A model generated the notes under the pieces. That model searched no databases and was not told the DNA's origin. It worked only from the letters and a program-made list of their open reading frames with translations. The position numbers and the translations under genes were made by a program. Shown here in pieces: positions 46,810 through 56,700 of a stretch of DNA of 64,000 nt (positions are counted from its first letter, which is position 1; every line of letters starts with the position of its first letter). The stretch comes from Candidatus Methanorudis spinitermitis (GTDB lineage: Archaea > Methanobacteriota > Methanobacteria > Methanobacteriales > Methanobacteriaceae), in NCBI GenBank assembly GCA_031286225.1, contig JAITUQ010000048.1, positions 1 to 64,000 of the forward strand, in the 5' to 3' direction.

Positions 46810-47760
46810 ATGCATTATGTTACTCGTATGGGAGATGATATGAAAAACAACCTACGAAAAATATTCGTTGATTCATACAATCAAAAGCTAACTTCATCTG
46901 AAATAGCTAAAAAATTACAAAATGAAGTACAAGGTTTGAGTAAGACTCGTGCTATGGCTATTGCTCGTACTGAAACTATGCGTGCTAGTAATCTTAGTGA
47001 TTATGTTAATGCTAAGTTGAATATGGGTGCAAAAAGTTATCATGTGTTAGGTGATCCTAATTGTTGTGATAAATGTAGTAAAATTTATAAAAATGGTGAT
47101 CAGTGGTTTGATATTGAGGATATTGGGTATTTCCCTCCTAATCTGCATCCTAATTGTCGGTGTACTGGTGCTTACAGTACAAAAACAGCAGCCGAAAAAG
47201 TAGGAGAATATAATGCAAGGGTAGGTAAATCAGAATATATTAATAGTTTAAATGAAAATGAGATAAAAAAATATGATAATACATTATTTACTAAAATCCC
47301 AGAAGAATCACAAATTGCACATAGAAAATATAGTCATGATAGTGATATCTTTAATAATTATTATAGACTTTCAGAAAAAGAATTTAAAAAATTTTTAAAA
47401 TTAGAAAATTTAAATATTAAAGAAGTTGAAAAAAATATAGCTAATCTAAAAAAAGGTAGTATTGTTTTAAAAGAAGACCTTGTTGTTTATAGAGGATTTG
47501 ATATAAAAAATATTGATCCTATTAAATTAAAAACAACTGAAGGATTCATATCTACAAGTTTAGATGAAGCAATATCTATTGGATATACAAGAGGTACTGG
47601 TAGAGCAATAAAAATTACTATTCCTAAAGGAACTCGAGTGATGTATGTTAAAGATTATTCTATCTATCCTAATCATTTGGAAGTGGTTATTCCTCCCGAA
47701 TATTGTACAGTTGAATATAAAGTTAGTAATCAATTACTTTATAAGATTGTTAAAAGATAA
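46810..47760 (+). CDS. Prophage minor head protein fused to ADP-ribosyltransferase domain
   Basis: 316 aa. Residues 1-125 match the C-terminal part of phage head morphogenesis proteins (Mu gpF / SPP1 gp7 type): ARTETMRASN, DPNCCDKCSKIY and PNLHPNCRCTG. Residues about 150-316 form an ADP-ribosyltransferase fold of the R-S-E class: Arg228 in VVYRGF, Ser-Thr-Ser 248-250 in GFISTSLDE and Glu291 in NHLEVVIPP (residue 289 is His where Gln or Glu is usual). The head part is shorter than normal, so the N-terminus may be lost. The gene starts 24 nt after the pilin stop; ATG 46840 has a better ribosome binding site. Confidence 0.8.
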   Translation: MHYVTRMGDDMKNNLRKIFVDSYNQKLTSSEIAKKLQNEVQGLSKTRAMAIARTETMRASNLSDYVNAKLNMGAKSYHVLGDPNCCDKCSKIYKNGDQWFDIEDIGYFPPNLHPNCRCTGAYSTKTAAEKVGEYNARVGKSEYINSLNENEIKKYDNTLFTKIPEESQIAHRKYSHDSDIFNNYYRLSEKEFKKFLKLENLNIKEVEKNIANLKKGSIVLKEDLVVYRGFDIKNIDPIKLKTTEGFISTSLDEAISIGYTRGTGRAIKITIPKGTRVMYVKDYSIYPNHLEVVIPPEYCTVEYKVSNQLLYKIVKR

Positions 47761-47814
47761 AATTTATATATTATGTAGAGATATAAATAAAATGAAATAT
47801 GTGAGGTGTTAAAT

Positions 47815-48006
47815 ATGCATGTAGCTGATATGAGTGAAGAAGAAAAACAATACCACGGAATAACTGGAAAACTCATGAAAGCAAAAACATGGGATGAAGT
47901 TAAAATAGTTGAAGAAGAATTAAGCAAATTTGAGAAAAAACACCCTGATATTGTTGATGAGATTCGTAGTCGTCGTTGGATTAATTATGGTGATGGCTCC
48001 GAGTAA
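47815..48006 (+). CDS. Small hypothetical protein, probably phage-derived
   Basis: 63 aa, rich in charged residues (EEEKQYHGI, EELSKFEKKHPDIVDEIRSR), with no membrane segment. ATG 47815 lies 6 nt after GAGGTG, better than the in-frame GTG 47806. It follows the head protein-ADP-ribosyltransferase gene closely and is followed by a hairpin with a T-run, so it is probably part of the same remnant. Function not recognised. Confidence 0.55.
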   Translation: MHVADMSEEEKQYHGITGKLMKAKTWDEVKIVEEELSKFEKKHPDIVDEIRSRRWINYGDGSE

Positions 48007-48041
48007 ATTACTTTTTTATTTAATTTAATTGATTATTTTTT

Positions 48042-48075
48042 AGCCAATGAAACTAATGTTTTGTTGGCTTTTTTA
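48042..48075 (+). terminator. Hairpin with T-run after the small prophage gene
   Basis: AGCCAA (48042-48047) pairs with TTGGCT (48064-48069), 16-nt loop, followed directly by a run of T. A plausible terminator brought with the phage segment. Confidence 0.5.
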
Positions 48076-48244
48076 ATAAAACTCTATTTTTTTACATATT
48101 ACTTATTTACATTATAATATTTTTTATAAAATTATTATTTTCATATTAGCTATAGTTATATTTTGTTTTATATCATTTTAGTTTGCCTTATGATGGGCTA
48201 GCTATAGCTAACAACGAAAGAAAGAACTGTGGTGATTATGTATT

Positions 48245-48529
48245 ATGAAAGGAAGTAAAATATGGGGTGTTGGAAAACACCACCTCTACATTAATGGAGA
48301 GCCCAGATGGGTCTATGTCTCACAGGAGGCACTCAAGAAAGATTATGCTATTTTGAAAGCTAAACTGCCTATACCCATAGGCATAGACCATCTCAAACCA
48401 GAAATAATCCCACAAAACAAGATAATACAAAAAATGAACTTCTTGAACATTGGAATTATCGAAGATCTTAAACTAAAAAATAATGGGATTCATATATTAA
48501 AAGCAAAAATAAGGAATTTACTACTTTAA
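48245..48529 (+). pseudogene. Truncated phage protein, possibly prohead protease-like
   Basis: 94 aa after GGTGAT (7 nt upstream). The N-terminal half has noticeably higher GC than its surroundings (e.g. GAGCCCAGATGGGTCTATG). The layout PIPIGIDHL, then NFLNIGIIEDLKLKNNGIH and KAKIRN, resembles the start of tailed-phage prohead proteases/scaffolds (Mu gpI-like), but the frame ends abruptly at LLL, far short of a full protein. I regard it as a truncated relic; the assignment is tentative. Confidence 0.45.
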
Positions 48530-48742
48530 ACAGGAATAGAAAACTCAACTTGGAGAGTAAATGAGAGAATAAAATTTTTAAGAAAATAATGCTAAAAGAT
48601 AATCCAAATTATGAAATATTGAGTTTATCATCATTTATTATAAAGTAAAAATATATAAAAATATATTAATTTATTTAAAATTTTAAATAGTTATTAAATA
48701 TTAATATTTTAGATTATAACTTTAAATATTGAGGTTTTTCAA

Positions 48743-50155
48743 ATGAAGATGTTAATAAATGGAAAATTTGAAGAAAAAAAAGAAATTTTCAATGTTGTAA
48801 ATCCATATAATCAAAAAACTGTTGATAATGTTCCTATAGGTGATAGAGGGGATGTGAAAAAAGCTGTTGATTTAGCATATCACGCTAAAAAATCACTACA
48901 AGAAATGTCTGCTCGAAAAATTTCTGAAAGTTTGTACAACTCATATGAAGATTTAAAAAAAGAGGAAAAATCATTAGCTAAATTGATTACACAAGAAACT
49001 GGAAAACCGATTAAAGACTCATTAGGGGAAATGGCAAGATCTGTTGAAACATTAAAATTTGCCGCTGAAGAAGCAAAAAGAATTTATGGAGAAACAGTTC
49101 CTTTAGATGCAGGATTAGGTGGAAAAGGATTTTTAGCATTTACTCAAAAGATTCCTTTAGGAGTGGTTGCAGCTATTACTCCTTTTAACTACCCTGTTAA
49201 TTTAGCTATTCATAAAATTGCACCAGCTATAGCTGCAAAAAATACTGTTATTTTAAAACCTTCTCTTCAAGCACCATTAGCTGCTTTAAGATTAGCTGAA
49301 ATTATTAATGAAGAATTCCCAGAAGGAGTAATAAATACTGTTACAGGCTATGGTGGGGAAATTGGTGATGAACTAGTTGTTAATGAGGATATTGATAAAG
49401 TTTCTTTTACAGGTAGTGTAGCTACTGGACTATTTATTTCTACGAGAGCAGGAATGAAAAAAATCACTTTAGAACTTGGAGGCAATGATCCTTTACTTGT
49501 TTTAAAGGATGCAGACATTGAAAAAGCTGTTGATGCTGCAGTATTAGGTTCATATCTTTATTCTGGCCAAGTCTGTATGGCTGTTAAAAGGATTATTTTA
49601 GATAATTCAATAGCTAATGATTTTATTGACTTATTTATTGAAAAATCTGAAAAGTTAAATATGGGGGATCCAATGGATCCTAAAACAGATATTGGTCCTT
49701 TAATTGATGAAAATGCAGCTAAGAATGTGGAACAATCTGTTACTTTATCTTTTAAAGAAGGAGCTACACTTTTATCTGGTGGAAATAGAGATGGAAACTT
49801 TTTTGAGCCAACTATATTAGATAATGTAGGAGAAAACATGCCTATTGTTAAAAATGAAACATTTGGTCCAGTTTCTCCAATCATTCGTGTTAATGGAGTT
49901 AAAGAAGCTATTTCAGTAGCTAACAATTCTGATTTTGGTCTTCAAGCTGGAGTCTTTACAGAAAATATCCTGGATGCACTAAAATGTGTAAATGAGATAG
50001 AAGCAGGATCAGTTTTTATAAACAAACAATCTACTTTCAGAACAGATAACATGCCTTTTGGAGGGTTCAAATTAAGTGGTATTGGAAAAGAAGGAGTAAA
50101 ATATGCAGTAGAAGATATGACAAGAACAAAATTAATCGGAATGAATTTACGATGA
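48743..50155 (+). CDS. NAD(P)-dependent aldehyde dehydrogenase, CofA-like
   Basis: 470 aa ALDH. Cofactor-binding GSVATG near 222, general base Glu in LELGGNDP near 243, catalytic Cys278 in [10 protein letters not shown] and the C-terminal [11 protein letters not shown] block are all present. Among methanogen ALDHs it resembles lactaldehyde dehydrogenase CofA, which makes lactate for coenzyme F420; a non-phosphorylating glyceraldehyde-3-phosphate dehydrogenase role is an alternative. Start ATG 48743 (or ATG 48749) follows GAGG. Single-gene unit with a repeat-rich 3' region. Confidence 0.82.
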   Translation: MKMLINGKFEEKKEIFNVVNPYNQKTVDNVPIGDRGDVKKAVDLAYHAKKSLQEMSARKISESLYNSYEDLKKEEKSLAKLITQETGKPIKDSLGEMARSVETLKFAAEEAKRIYGETVPLDAGLGGKGFLAFTQKIPLGVVAAITPFNYPVNLAIHKIAPAIAAKNTVILKPSLQAPLAALRLAEIINEEFPEGVINTVTGYGGEIGDELVVNEDIDKVSFTGSVATGLFISTRAGMKKITLELGGNDPLLVLKDADIEKAVDAAVLGSYLYSGQVCMAVKRIILDNSIANDFIDLFIEKSEKLNMGDPMDPKTDIGPLIDENAAKNVEQSVTLSFKEGATLLSGGNRDGNFFEPTILDNVGENMPIVKNETFGPVSPIIRVNGVKEAISVANNSDFGLQAGVFTENILDALKCVNEIEAGSVFINKQSTFRTDNMPFGGFKLSGIGKEGVKYAVEDMTRTKLIGMNLR

Positions 50156-50288
50156 TTTTTAATTAATCATCATTAATAAACATTCAAATGGAACATGAAT
50201 ATTTATTTTTGAATAATTATTATTTACTATTAATATTCAAAGTATTATTTTTATTAATCTAAATTTTATTTAAAAATGTACATTTTTT

Positions 50289-50388
50289 ATTTTTTATTAA
50301 ATTTTATTTTAATATTTTTAAGATTTGTTTTATTTTTTATTAAATTTTATTTTAATGTTTTTAAGATTTGTTTTATTTTTTATTAATT
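50289..50388. repeat. 42-bp tandem repeat, just over two copies
   Basis: The unit TATTTTTTATTAAATTTTATT...AAGATTTGTTT is repeated with a 42-bp period and one mismatch (AATATTT/AATGTTT), then starts a third time. It lies between the convergent ends of the CofA-like gene and the tRNA-binding protein gene. Confidence 0.6.
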
Positions 50389-50437
50389 TAATTTTTAAAA
50401 CTTCTTTATTAATAAAAAATACATTATATTGAATTCA

Positions 50438-51166
50438 TTATCCCTTAATTAAAAAATTTTCAATTAAATTCCTACTTTCATTCAATGCTTCTAAAGGGAT
50501 GCCTTTTGGCAAAGATCCTAATTCTCCATCAACATCTTTTAAAATTCCTTCTCCAAACCCTAAAAACATTCCTTCACTAGTTATTCCTCTAAATGTTTCA
50601 GGAGGAAGCATAGAAATAGCTACTTTATTCCCATCTTTCACTGTCAAATCATTGGTAACAACTTTAATAGCTCTTTTTCCAAGGTTGACATTACATATCA
50701 TCAAAGTATCAGATTGGGGGTGTTTGGTAACACTCATTATTTCTCCTACATATATATCAATAGCTACAATGGGATCAACTATTGGTCCAAATAGTATTCT
50801 TCTTTTAAGTCCAAGGATAGTATCAATGAAAAATCTAGCCTTAGCTATTGATTCTTCAACTTTTTCTTTTTCTTCTTTTGGTGTTTGATTAATGAATTGA
50901 TGAGCCCAATCATCACCTCCTAAATATTCAATGACTAAATTTGCTTTTTTTTCTAAATTAACTATTTCTTGACTATTAGCTAAGTTTTCAGAATCTAAAT
51001 AAGAGTAAGTTAGGCTGTGAAAATCAGAATTCATAGAATCTGCGCTTTCTATAGCCATTTTTTTATTCCAACGCCCTTTGAAACTTCCTCCTCCAACTGT
51101 TTTAATAAATAAATCAATGGATTTTTCAGCAATTAAAAGTCGGTAATCTTTTGTCGTATCCCACAT
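50438..51166 (-). CDS. Protein with tRNA-binding (Trbp111/EMAP-II-like) domain
   Basis: 242 aa. Residues 135-240 form an OB-fold tRNA-binding domain: AIDIYVGEIMSVTKHPQSDTLMICNVNLG, VVTNDLTVKDG and the GITSEGMFLGF signature that contacts the tRNA elbow. Residues 1-125 are an archaeal-specific helical part with an SFKGRWNKK segment. Such proteins assist aminoacyl-tRNA synthetases. It is not part of a MetRS gene here. The start ATG 51166 follows GAGAGATA. Confidence 0.85.
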   Translation of the reverse strand: MWDTTKDYRLLIAEKSIDLFIKTVGGGSFKGRWNKKMAIESADSMNSDFHSLTYSYLDSENLANSQEIVNLEKKANLVIEYLGGDDWAHQFINQTPKEEKEKVEESIAKARFFIDTILGLKRRILFGPIVDPIVAIDIYVGEIMSVTKHPQSDTLMICNVNLGKRAIKVVTNDLTVKDGNKVAISMLPPETFRGITSEGMFLGFGEGILKDVDGELGSLPKGIPLEALNESRNLIENFLIKG

Positions 51167-51442
51167 ATTATCTCTCTTGTATTTATTACTCTCTAAATTT
51201 CACTTCTTTCTAATCAACATATGTGATTATATTTTCCATTATTTTAATAATTTCTTATTTTTTAAATTTTAATAGTTGGTGATGTTTATCTATTTTTCAT
51301 TACAAACTATAACTTTATATTGAACAAATGGTATAAATACACTTGTTAGAAAGTAATAATTGAATCAACTACAAATAGTATATCACTTTTGCTTTCAAGA
51401 TTGTAAGATTTTATATTATTATAAGATGATAAGGGTGAAAAA

Positions 51443-51760
51443 ATGGTAGAAATTTCTTACCTTCATGATTTAGATATCTATACTATGGCAGGAAAGTACC
51501 AAGGGAGAATTGTAGATGTGGTTCTTAATATGAGATTAGGAACAATTTCTAAAATTCAAGTAAAAGCTTTAAACCATGAAACAAAAGAAAATGAAGATTT
51601 TAATATTGCAAAAGTTATTAAAAAAGGTCTTTGGATAGAATCTGAAGAAGATGAAGTTGATAATGGAAATGTAGATTTATTCAATGTTGATTTTGATAAA
51701 GTTAAGGCTATTGGGGATATTATGTTAATTGATCCTCATGATCTTGAAGAACAGAACTAA
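51443..51760 (+). CDS. PRC-barrel domain protein, copy 1
   Basis: 105 aa, one PRC-barrel. It begins LHDLDIYTMAGKYQGRIVDVVLN, the beta-barrel start, and ends VKAIGDIMLIDPHD. GGTGA is 4 nt before ATG 51443. Its neighbour at 51783 is a clear tandem paralogue with near-identical ends. PRC-barrels occur in RNA-processing and cell-division proteins (CdpB-type in archaea); the role here is open. Confidence 0.85.
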   Translation: MVEISYLHDLDIYTMAGKYQGRIVDVVLNMRLGTISKIQVKALNHETKENEDFNIAKVIKKGLWIESEEDEVDNGNVDLFNVDFDKVKAIGDIMLIDPHDLEEQN

Positions 51761-51782
51761 TAATAGGGCAATGGTGAAAAAA

Positions 51783-52118
51783 ATGGTAGAAATTTCCAAT
51801 CTTTACGGCTTAAATATTTATACTATTGCTGGAGAATATGTTGGGAGAGTTTCCGATGTTGTTCTTAATATGAAATTGGGAACAGTCTCTAAATTTCAAC
51901 TAAAGGCTTTAGAACCAGGAAAAAAAGATGTTAGCTTTAAAGAAGTTTTTAAAAATAGTTTTAAGATAGTTCCTGATGATGATGAATTAAGACCTTTACA
52001 AGAAGGATTATTAAATGTTGACTTTGATAAAGTTAAGGCTATTGGGGATATTATGTTAATTGATCCTCAAGATTTTAGAAAAGAAGAACCTAAAATAGAG
52101 GAACGTGATGTAGTTTAA
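51783..52118 (+). CDS. PRC-barrel domain protein, copy 2
   Basis: 111 aa from ATG 51783, placed by GGTGA 4 nt upstream; the frame is open back to 51729 inside copy 1. It shares MVEIS-LYGLNIYTIAGEYVGRVSDVVLN and the C-terminal LLNVDFDKVKAIGDIMLIDP with copy 1; the middle differs and the tail is more acidic (EERDVV). It starts 22 bp after copy 1 ends, so the two are co-transcribed and may form a heterodimer. Confidence 0.85.
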   Translation: MVEISNLYGLNIYTIAGEYVGRVSDVVLNMKLGTVSKFQLKALEPGKKDVSFKEVFKNSFKIVPDDDELRPLQEGLLNVDFDKVKAIGDIMLIDPQDFRKEEPKIEERDVV

Positions 52119-52187
52119 TGGAGTATATACAGTAACTGTATAAAATAATATTTCTTTTTTGCATTTCAAGGAATTTCACCTAATATT

Positions 52188-52278
52188 TATATTAATTCTT
52201 AAATTTTTTTCTGATTTTAATATAACTTTATTTTTAATAATTATATTAATTCTTAAATTTTTTTCTGATTTAATATAA
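52188..52278. repeat. Direct repeat upstream of nadX (period 54)
   Basis: TATATTAATTCTTAAATTTTTTTCTGATTT occurs at 52188-52225 and again at 52242-52278, one T shorter. The palindromic tail TTTAATATAA is shared. It lies about 80 bp before nadX; it may be promoter duplication. Confidence 0.6.
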
Positions 52279-52355
52279 TTTATTTCTAATTTATTCATTA
52301 ATAAGTTCCATCAAAAAATTTTTCATTTTAAAATTCAAAATAAATAAGTGATTTA

Positions 52356-53120
52356 ATGATATTAGGCATCTTAGGCTGTGGGGCAATAGCTAATTTCATA
52401 GTAAACAATATTTCATCGGAAGATAATGGAATTATTGCTAAATATTTTTATGATCGTGATTTTGAACAATCAAAAAAATTAGCTACATTAGCTAAAGGAA
52501 TAGCTGTTTTTAATATTGATGAAATGATAGCTAATGTTGATTTAGTTTTGGAAACTGCTTCTCCATCTTCTGTTGAGGGTCATGGTTTGAAAATATTAGA
52601 AAATGGAAAAAATATAATAATAATGAGTATAGGGGCTTTAATGGATGAAAAATTGAGAAAACAAATGCAAAAGGTAGCTAATGATAATAATTCTAAAATA
52701 TTTATTCCGTCAGGAGCTATTGTGGGATTGGATGGAATCAAAGCAGCATCTGAGGGAAAAATAGATAAAGTTACTTTAACCACTAGGAAACCTCCTATAT
52801 CACTTGGAAAAAAGGTTTATAGAGAAAAAATTCTTTTTGAAGGAAAAGCCTCAGAAGCTGTTAAAAAGTTTCCTGTAAATATTAATGTTGCAGCTACTTT
52901 AAGTTTAGCTTGCAATAAAGATATAAATGTTAAAATCATTGTCGATCCAAAAGTTGATAAAAATATTCATGAAGTACTAATTAAAGGGGATTTTGGCGAA
53001 TTTAAAACAAGAACAGAGAACTTACCTTGTGAAGTCAATCCAAAAACTAGTCTTTTAGCTGCTTACTCAGCTATAAAACTTTTAAAAAGTCTAAATGAAA
53101 ACTTTATAATGGGTACATAG
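52356..53120 (+). CDS. nadX: L-aspartate dehydrogenase
   Basis: 254 aa. It oxidises aspartate to iminoaspartate, the first step of NAD synthesis in organisms without aspartate oxidase. Rossmann motif GILGCGAIANF at the N-terminus, ETASPSSV near 68, PSGAIVGLDGIKAA near 127 and TTRKPP near 147 are family markers, and NINVAATLSLA near 180 marks the catalytic domain. A nadA/nadC neighbour is not in the window. GTGATTTA precedes ATG 52356. Confidence 0.92.
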   Translation: MILGILGCGAIANFIVNNISSEDNGIIAKYFYDRDFEQSKKLATLAKGIAVFNIDEMIANVDLVLETASPSSVEGHGLKILENGKNIIIMSIGALMDEKLRKQMQKVANDNNSKIFIPSGAIVGLDGIKAASEGKIDKVTLTTRKPPISLGKKVYREKILFEGKASEAVKKFPVNINVAATLSLACNKDINVKIIVDPKVDKNIHEVLIKGDFGEFKTRTENLPCEVNPKTSLLAAYSAIKLLKSLNENFIMGT

Positions 53121-53269
53121 AATAAGTTTAAGATTAAATCCAATGGGGAATTAAGTTACAACAAAAATAAATGGATACATAAAATTATTTAAAGATTAAA
53201 TCAACTTATAATCTGTGAATTTAATGAAATATTTGAAATATATTCTAATTTTTAAAGTGGAAGGATTTA

Positions 53270-54055
53270 ATGAAAGATTATGAAACATATTCTAACCTTA
53301 AAGTTCCAAAAAGTTCAAAAATAATCTTGAGGTTAGATGGTCGTAGATTTCATAATTTATCTAAGAAATTAAATTTAAAAAAACCTTATGATATCCATTT
53401 TTCTAAATCAATGGTTGAAGTAGCTACAGATATCTTTAAAGAGTTTTCTCCATTACTTATTTATACTTTTTCAGATGAAATTAATGTTTTATTGTCTGAA
53501 ATTCCTTTTTCTGCTAGGATAGAGAAATTGAACTCTGTTTTTCCAAGTTTGGCCTCGAGTTCATTAACTTTACATTTACAAAAAAACTTCATAATAAAAA
53601 ATCAAACTTTAAGTGACTTGGAAATTAAGCTTTTAAATAAGGATATTAATTTAGATTTTCTAGTATCTTTTGATTCTCGGATTATACCAGTAGCTATTGA
53701 AGATGTTTTTACTTATTTTAAATGGCGACAGGATGAAGCTTGGAGAAATTATGTCAATAGCTATGGATACTGGGCTTTGAGAGAAGACTTATCTAAAAAA
53801 GAAGCTACTGAGAAAATGAGAACTTTAAAATCATCAGATATTCATCAGTTTTTATTTTCTAAAAAAGGAATTAATTTAAGTAAAAAACCTAACTGGGAAA
53901 AAAGAGGAATAGCAATTTATAAAAAGAAAAAATTTATAAAAGGTATTAATCCAATAACAAAAAAAGAAGAATCTTCTATTAGGAATATTTTATTTGTGGA
54001 TGAAGAATTATCTATCTTTGATGAAAGTTTTTTTAAAGATATAGGTATAATCTAA
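53270..54055 (+). CDS. thg1: tRNA-His guanylyltransferase family protein (Thg1)
   Basis: 261 aa. Thg1 adds G-1 to tRNA-His or repairs tRNA 5' ends, using a palm domain like DNA polymerases but working 3' to 5'. Metal ligands are in IILRLDGRRFHNL (Asp near residue 23) and YTFSDEINVL (Asp near 67). KWRQDEAWRN near 152 is the other family block. Archaeal versions (Thg1-like proteins) add only templated nucleotides. Start ATG 53270 follows GGAAGGA. Confidence 0.9.
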   Translation: MKDYETYSNLKVPKSSKIILRLDGRRFHNLSKKLNLKKPYDIHFSKSMVEVATDIFKEFSPLLIYTFSDEINVLLSEIPFSARIEKLNSVFPSLASSSLTLHLQKNFIIKNQTLSDLEIKLLNKDINLDFLVSFDSRIIPVAIEDVFTYFKWRQDEAWRNYVNSYGYWALREDLSKKEATEKMRTLKSSDIHQFLFSKKGINLSKKPNWEKRGIAIYKKKKFIKGINPITKKEESSIRNILFVDEELSIFDESFFKDIGII

Positions 54056-54204
54056 CATATAGCTATAATAAGTGAAATAATTCATTGTTTATTATGTTGA
54101 ATCTTTATTTAAAAAAATATTATTATAACATTAATTAAAAATATTATTAATAATTTTTTATTTTAATATTATTAAGTACTTTAAAAATAAAAAGGAGAAT
54201 TGTT

Positions 54205-54633
54205 TTGGATTTTGGTAAACTATTTTCAAAAATTTTCGGTATTAGTAAATATCATTTTGAGGAAGTCCATATAGATCAAGAAGTAATAGACTCTATTATT
54301 TATTATGCTAAAAATGCGGATCCTTTTGAATTTTTTGCTCTTTTTGATGCTTCTATCAAGAATAAAATTCTCCATATTGATAACTTGTTTTTTTTGCCTG
54401 GTGAAACTTCTGAAGAAGGAGCTATTATAAAAACTGGAATGCTTCCAGTAATGACAAGTAATTGGGGATCAGTTCATAGTCATCCTGGACCAACTGCACT
54501 CCCATCTGGAACAGATTTAGCTACTTTTGCAAAAACAGGATTATTTCATATGATAATTTGTAGACCCTATGATGAGAATTGTATTTTAACATATAATCGT
54601 TATGGGGAGTTTGCAAAATATAAAATTGTTTAA
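54205..54633 (+). CDS. JAMM/MPN-type (Mov34) metalloprotease-like protein
   Basis: 142 aa. The zinc motif HxHx10D is complete: His91, His93 and Asp104 in SVHSHPGPTALPSGTD. An upstream Glu (near 41, FEFFALF) may complete the site. Such archaeal proteins cleave ubiquitin-like SAMP tags or related isopeptide bonds. TTG 54205 is the likely start, with AAAGGAGAA 7 nt upstream. Single gene, followed by a convergent serA. Confidence 0.8.
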   Translation: MDFGKLFSKIFGISKYHFEEVHIDQEVIDSIIYYAKNADPFEFFALFDASIKNKILHIDNLFFLPGETSEEGAIIKTGMLPVMTSNWGSVHSHPGPTALPSGTDLATFAKTGLFHMIICRPYDENCILTYNRYGEFAKYKIV

Positions 54634-54811
54634 AAATATTTAAATTAAAAATATTTGATAGATAATTTAAAGCAAAATAAATCTTAATACTATAAAGAAA
54701 TAATGTAAGAATGTTATTAGGATAAAATTTAATCAATATATTAATAAAAAAAGGTAAAAATTTTATTAGGATAAAATTTACCATTAAACTATAAATAATA
54801 TGTATTTGTTA

Positions 54812-56383
54812 TTAGAGTTTTAATCCAACAGCATCAAAAACATTGTCTAAGTTTTTCACTTCTTCTAAAACATCATCAGGTACTTTTTGATCTACTGTAA
54901 GAATCATTATAGCTTTTCCACCAGCTGTATCTCTTCCAACTTGCATTATACCTATATTAATATTTCGTTCACCTAATTTTGTTCCAATAGCTCCTATAGC
55001 TCCTGGAACGTCATGATATTTAGCTATAAACATATGTCCTTCTGGTTTAACATCAACCCAATAATCATTGATTTTTATTATTGTAGGTTCATGTAAATCT
55101 GTTCCTTCAATAGAAAATTCATCATTTTCACTAATTCCTCTGACTTTAATTAATGAATCATAACCTTTAGCATCAGATGTTTTACCTTCAGTTATATTTA
55201 TTCCCCTCTCTTTAGCTATTGTTGGAGCATTAATCATATTAATTGGATCATTTAAAACAGGATTAAGAACTCCTTGAAGAATTGTTCTAGTTAAAATGTC
55301 CTGATTTGGAGTTTTTCCAAGTTCACCACAATATACAATTTCTAATTCTTTTATCTGACTAGCTATTGACTGAGCAATAAAACTTCCTAACTTTTTACAT
55401 AAGTCTAAATAAGGTTTAATCTTTGCATATGTTTTAGGGTCTACTACTGGCATATTTAAAACATTTCTAGGAGTTCCTCCTTTTAATACTTTGATTACTT
55501 CATTAGCTACAATAATGGCTGCATCTCTTTGAGCTTCTTTTGTTGAAGCTGCAATATGAGAGGTACAGACAATATTATCTAATTCCAATAACTTACTATT
55601 TGCAGGAGGTTCTTTTTCATAAACATCAAGAGCTGCTCCACCAATATCATTATTAACTAAACCATCATAAAGTGCATCTTCATCAATTATACCTCCTCTT
55701 GCACAATTGATTATAAAAGCACTATTTTTCATCATTTCTATCTCTTTTGTTGAAATTAAATGTTTTGTCTCATCAGTTAAAGGAACATGTATTGTTATAA
55801 AATCAGCATTCTTCAATACTGTCTCAAGATCAGTTAATTGAACTCCCATTTGTTTAGCTAGATTCTTATGTAAATAAGGATCATAAACTATTGTATCCAT
55901 TTCAAAAGCTTTGCATCGACTTACTACTTGAGAACCAATTCTTCCCATTCCTACAACACCAAGGGTCTTGTTCCTTAGCTCAACGCCCATGAATCTACTT
56001 TTTTCCCATTTATTTTCCTTAACAGATTTATCAGCAATAGCTATTTTTCTTGCTACAGATAGCATAAGACCTAAAGTATGTTCTGCAACGGTTATTGAGG
56101 TAGATTCGGGAGCATTCACTACCATTATTCCTTTTTCAGTAGCTGCTTCTACATCTACATTATCTACTCCAACACCAGCTCTAGCTATGATTTTAAGATT
56201 TTTACCCTTTTCAATAACTTCTCTTGTGACTTTTGTCCTGCTTCTTACAATTATTCCATCATAGTCTCCTATTGTATTAAGCAATTCTTCAGGGCTTATG
56301 CTAGTATCAACTACAACTTCTGATACTTCTTTTAAATTATCAATACCTTGTTCATTTATTGTATCTGCAACAATTACTTTCAT
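54812..56383 (-). CDS. serA: D-3-phosphoglycerate dehydrogenase
   Basis: 523 aa from ATG 56383 (GGTGA exactly 4 nt upstream; the frame is open to 56407). First step of serine synthesis. NAD-binding GMGRIGSQV near 148, catalytic Arg in [13 protein letters not shown] near 235, Glu near 264 in DVYEKEPP, and His in SHIAAST near 287. The long form with an intervening ASB-like domain (about 320-445) and a C-terminal ACT domain (about 450-523, [14 protein letters not shown]) suggests serine feedback control. Confidence 0.94.
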   Translation of the reverse strand: MKVIVADTINEQGIDNLKEVSEVVVDTSISPEELLNTIGDYDGIIVRSRTKVTREVIEKGKNLKIIARAGVGVDNVDVEAATEKGIMVVNAPESTSITVAEHTLGLMLSVARKIAIADKSVKENKWEKSRFMGVELRNKTLGVVGMGRIGSQVVSRCKAFEMDTIVYDPYLHKNLAKQMGVQLTDLETVLKNADFITIHVPLTDETKHLISTKEIEMMKNSAFIINCARGGIIDEDALYDGLVNNDIGGAALDVYEKEPPANSKLLELDNIVCTSHIAASTKEAQRDAAIIVANEVIKVLKGGTPRNVLNMPVVDPKTYAKIKPYLDLCKKLGSFIAQSIASQIKELEIVYCGELGKTPNQDILTRTILQGVLNPVLNDPINMINAPTIAKERGINITEGKTSDAKGYDSLIKVRGISENDEFSIEGTDLHEPTIIKINDYWVDVKPEGHMFIAKYHDVPGAIGAIGTKLGERNINIGIMQVGRDTAGGKAIMILTVDQKVPDDVLEEVKNLDNVFDAVGLKL

Positions 56384-56700
56384 TTCTTCACCCATAAGAC
56401 TTTTCACATGGTTAATAGCTAAGTTCGAGAATAAAATTATTTTTTTATTAGATTATTAGAAAATAGCTAATTATAATCATATAAATTTTAATCTTAGAAA
56501 AAATTAATATAATAATAGTTAAATAATATCAAAACTTAAAAATATTTAATTAACTTGATTAATTAATATTTAATTATAGTTTTATTTAATAACTTTTTAA
56601 TTTATATAATTTTAGATAATTTAGGTTATTTTTATAAAATTATCTATTAAAACATAGCTTAATAAAATTATTTAGAATATTAATTTATATTTTTATTCAG
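56384..56700. other. Divergent upstream region serA / UPF0145
   Basis: About 320 bp, very AT-rich, no gene. With 56701-56880 it forms a 510-bp divergent control region. Confidence 0.5.
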
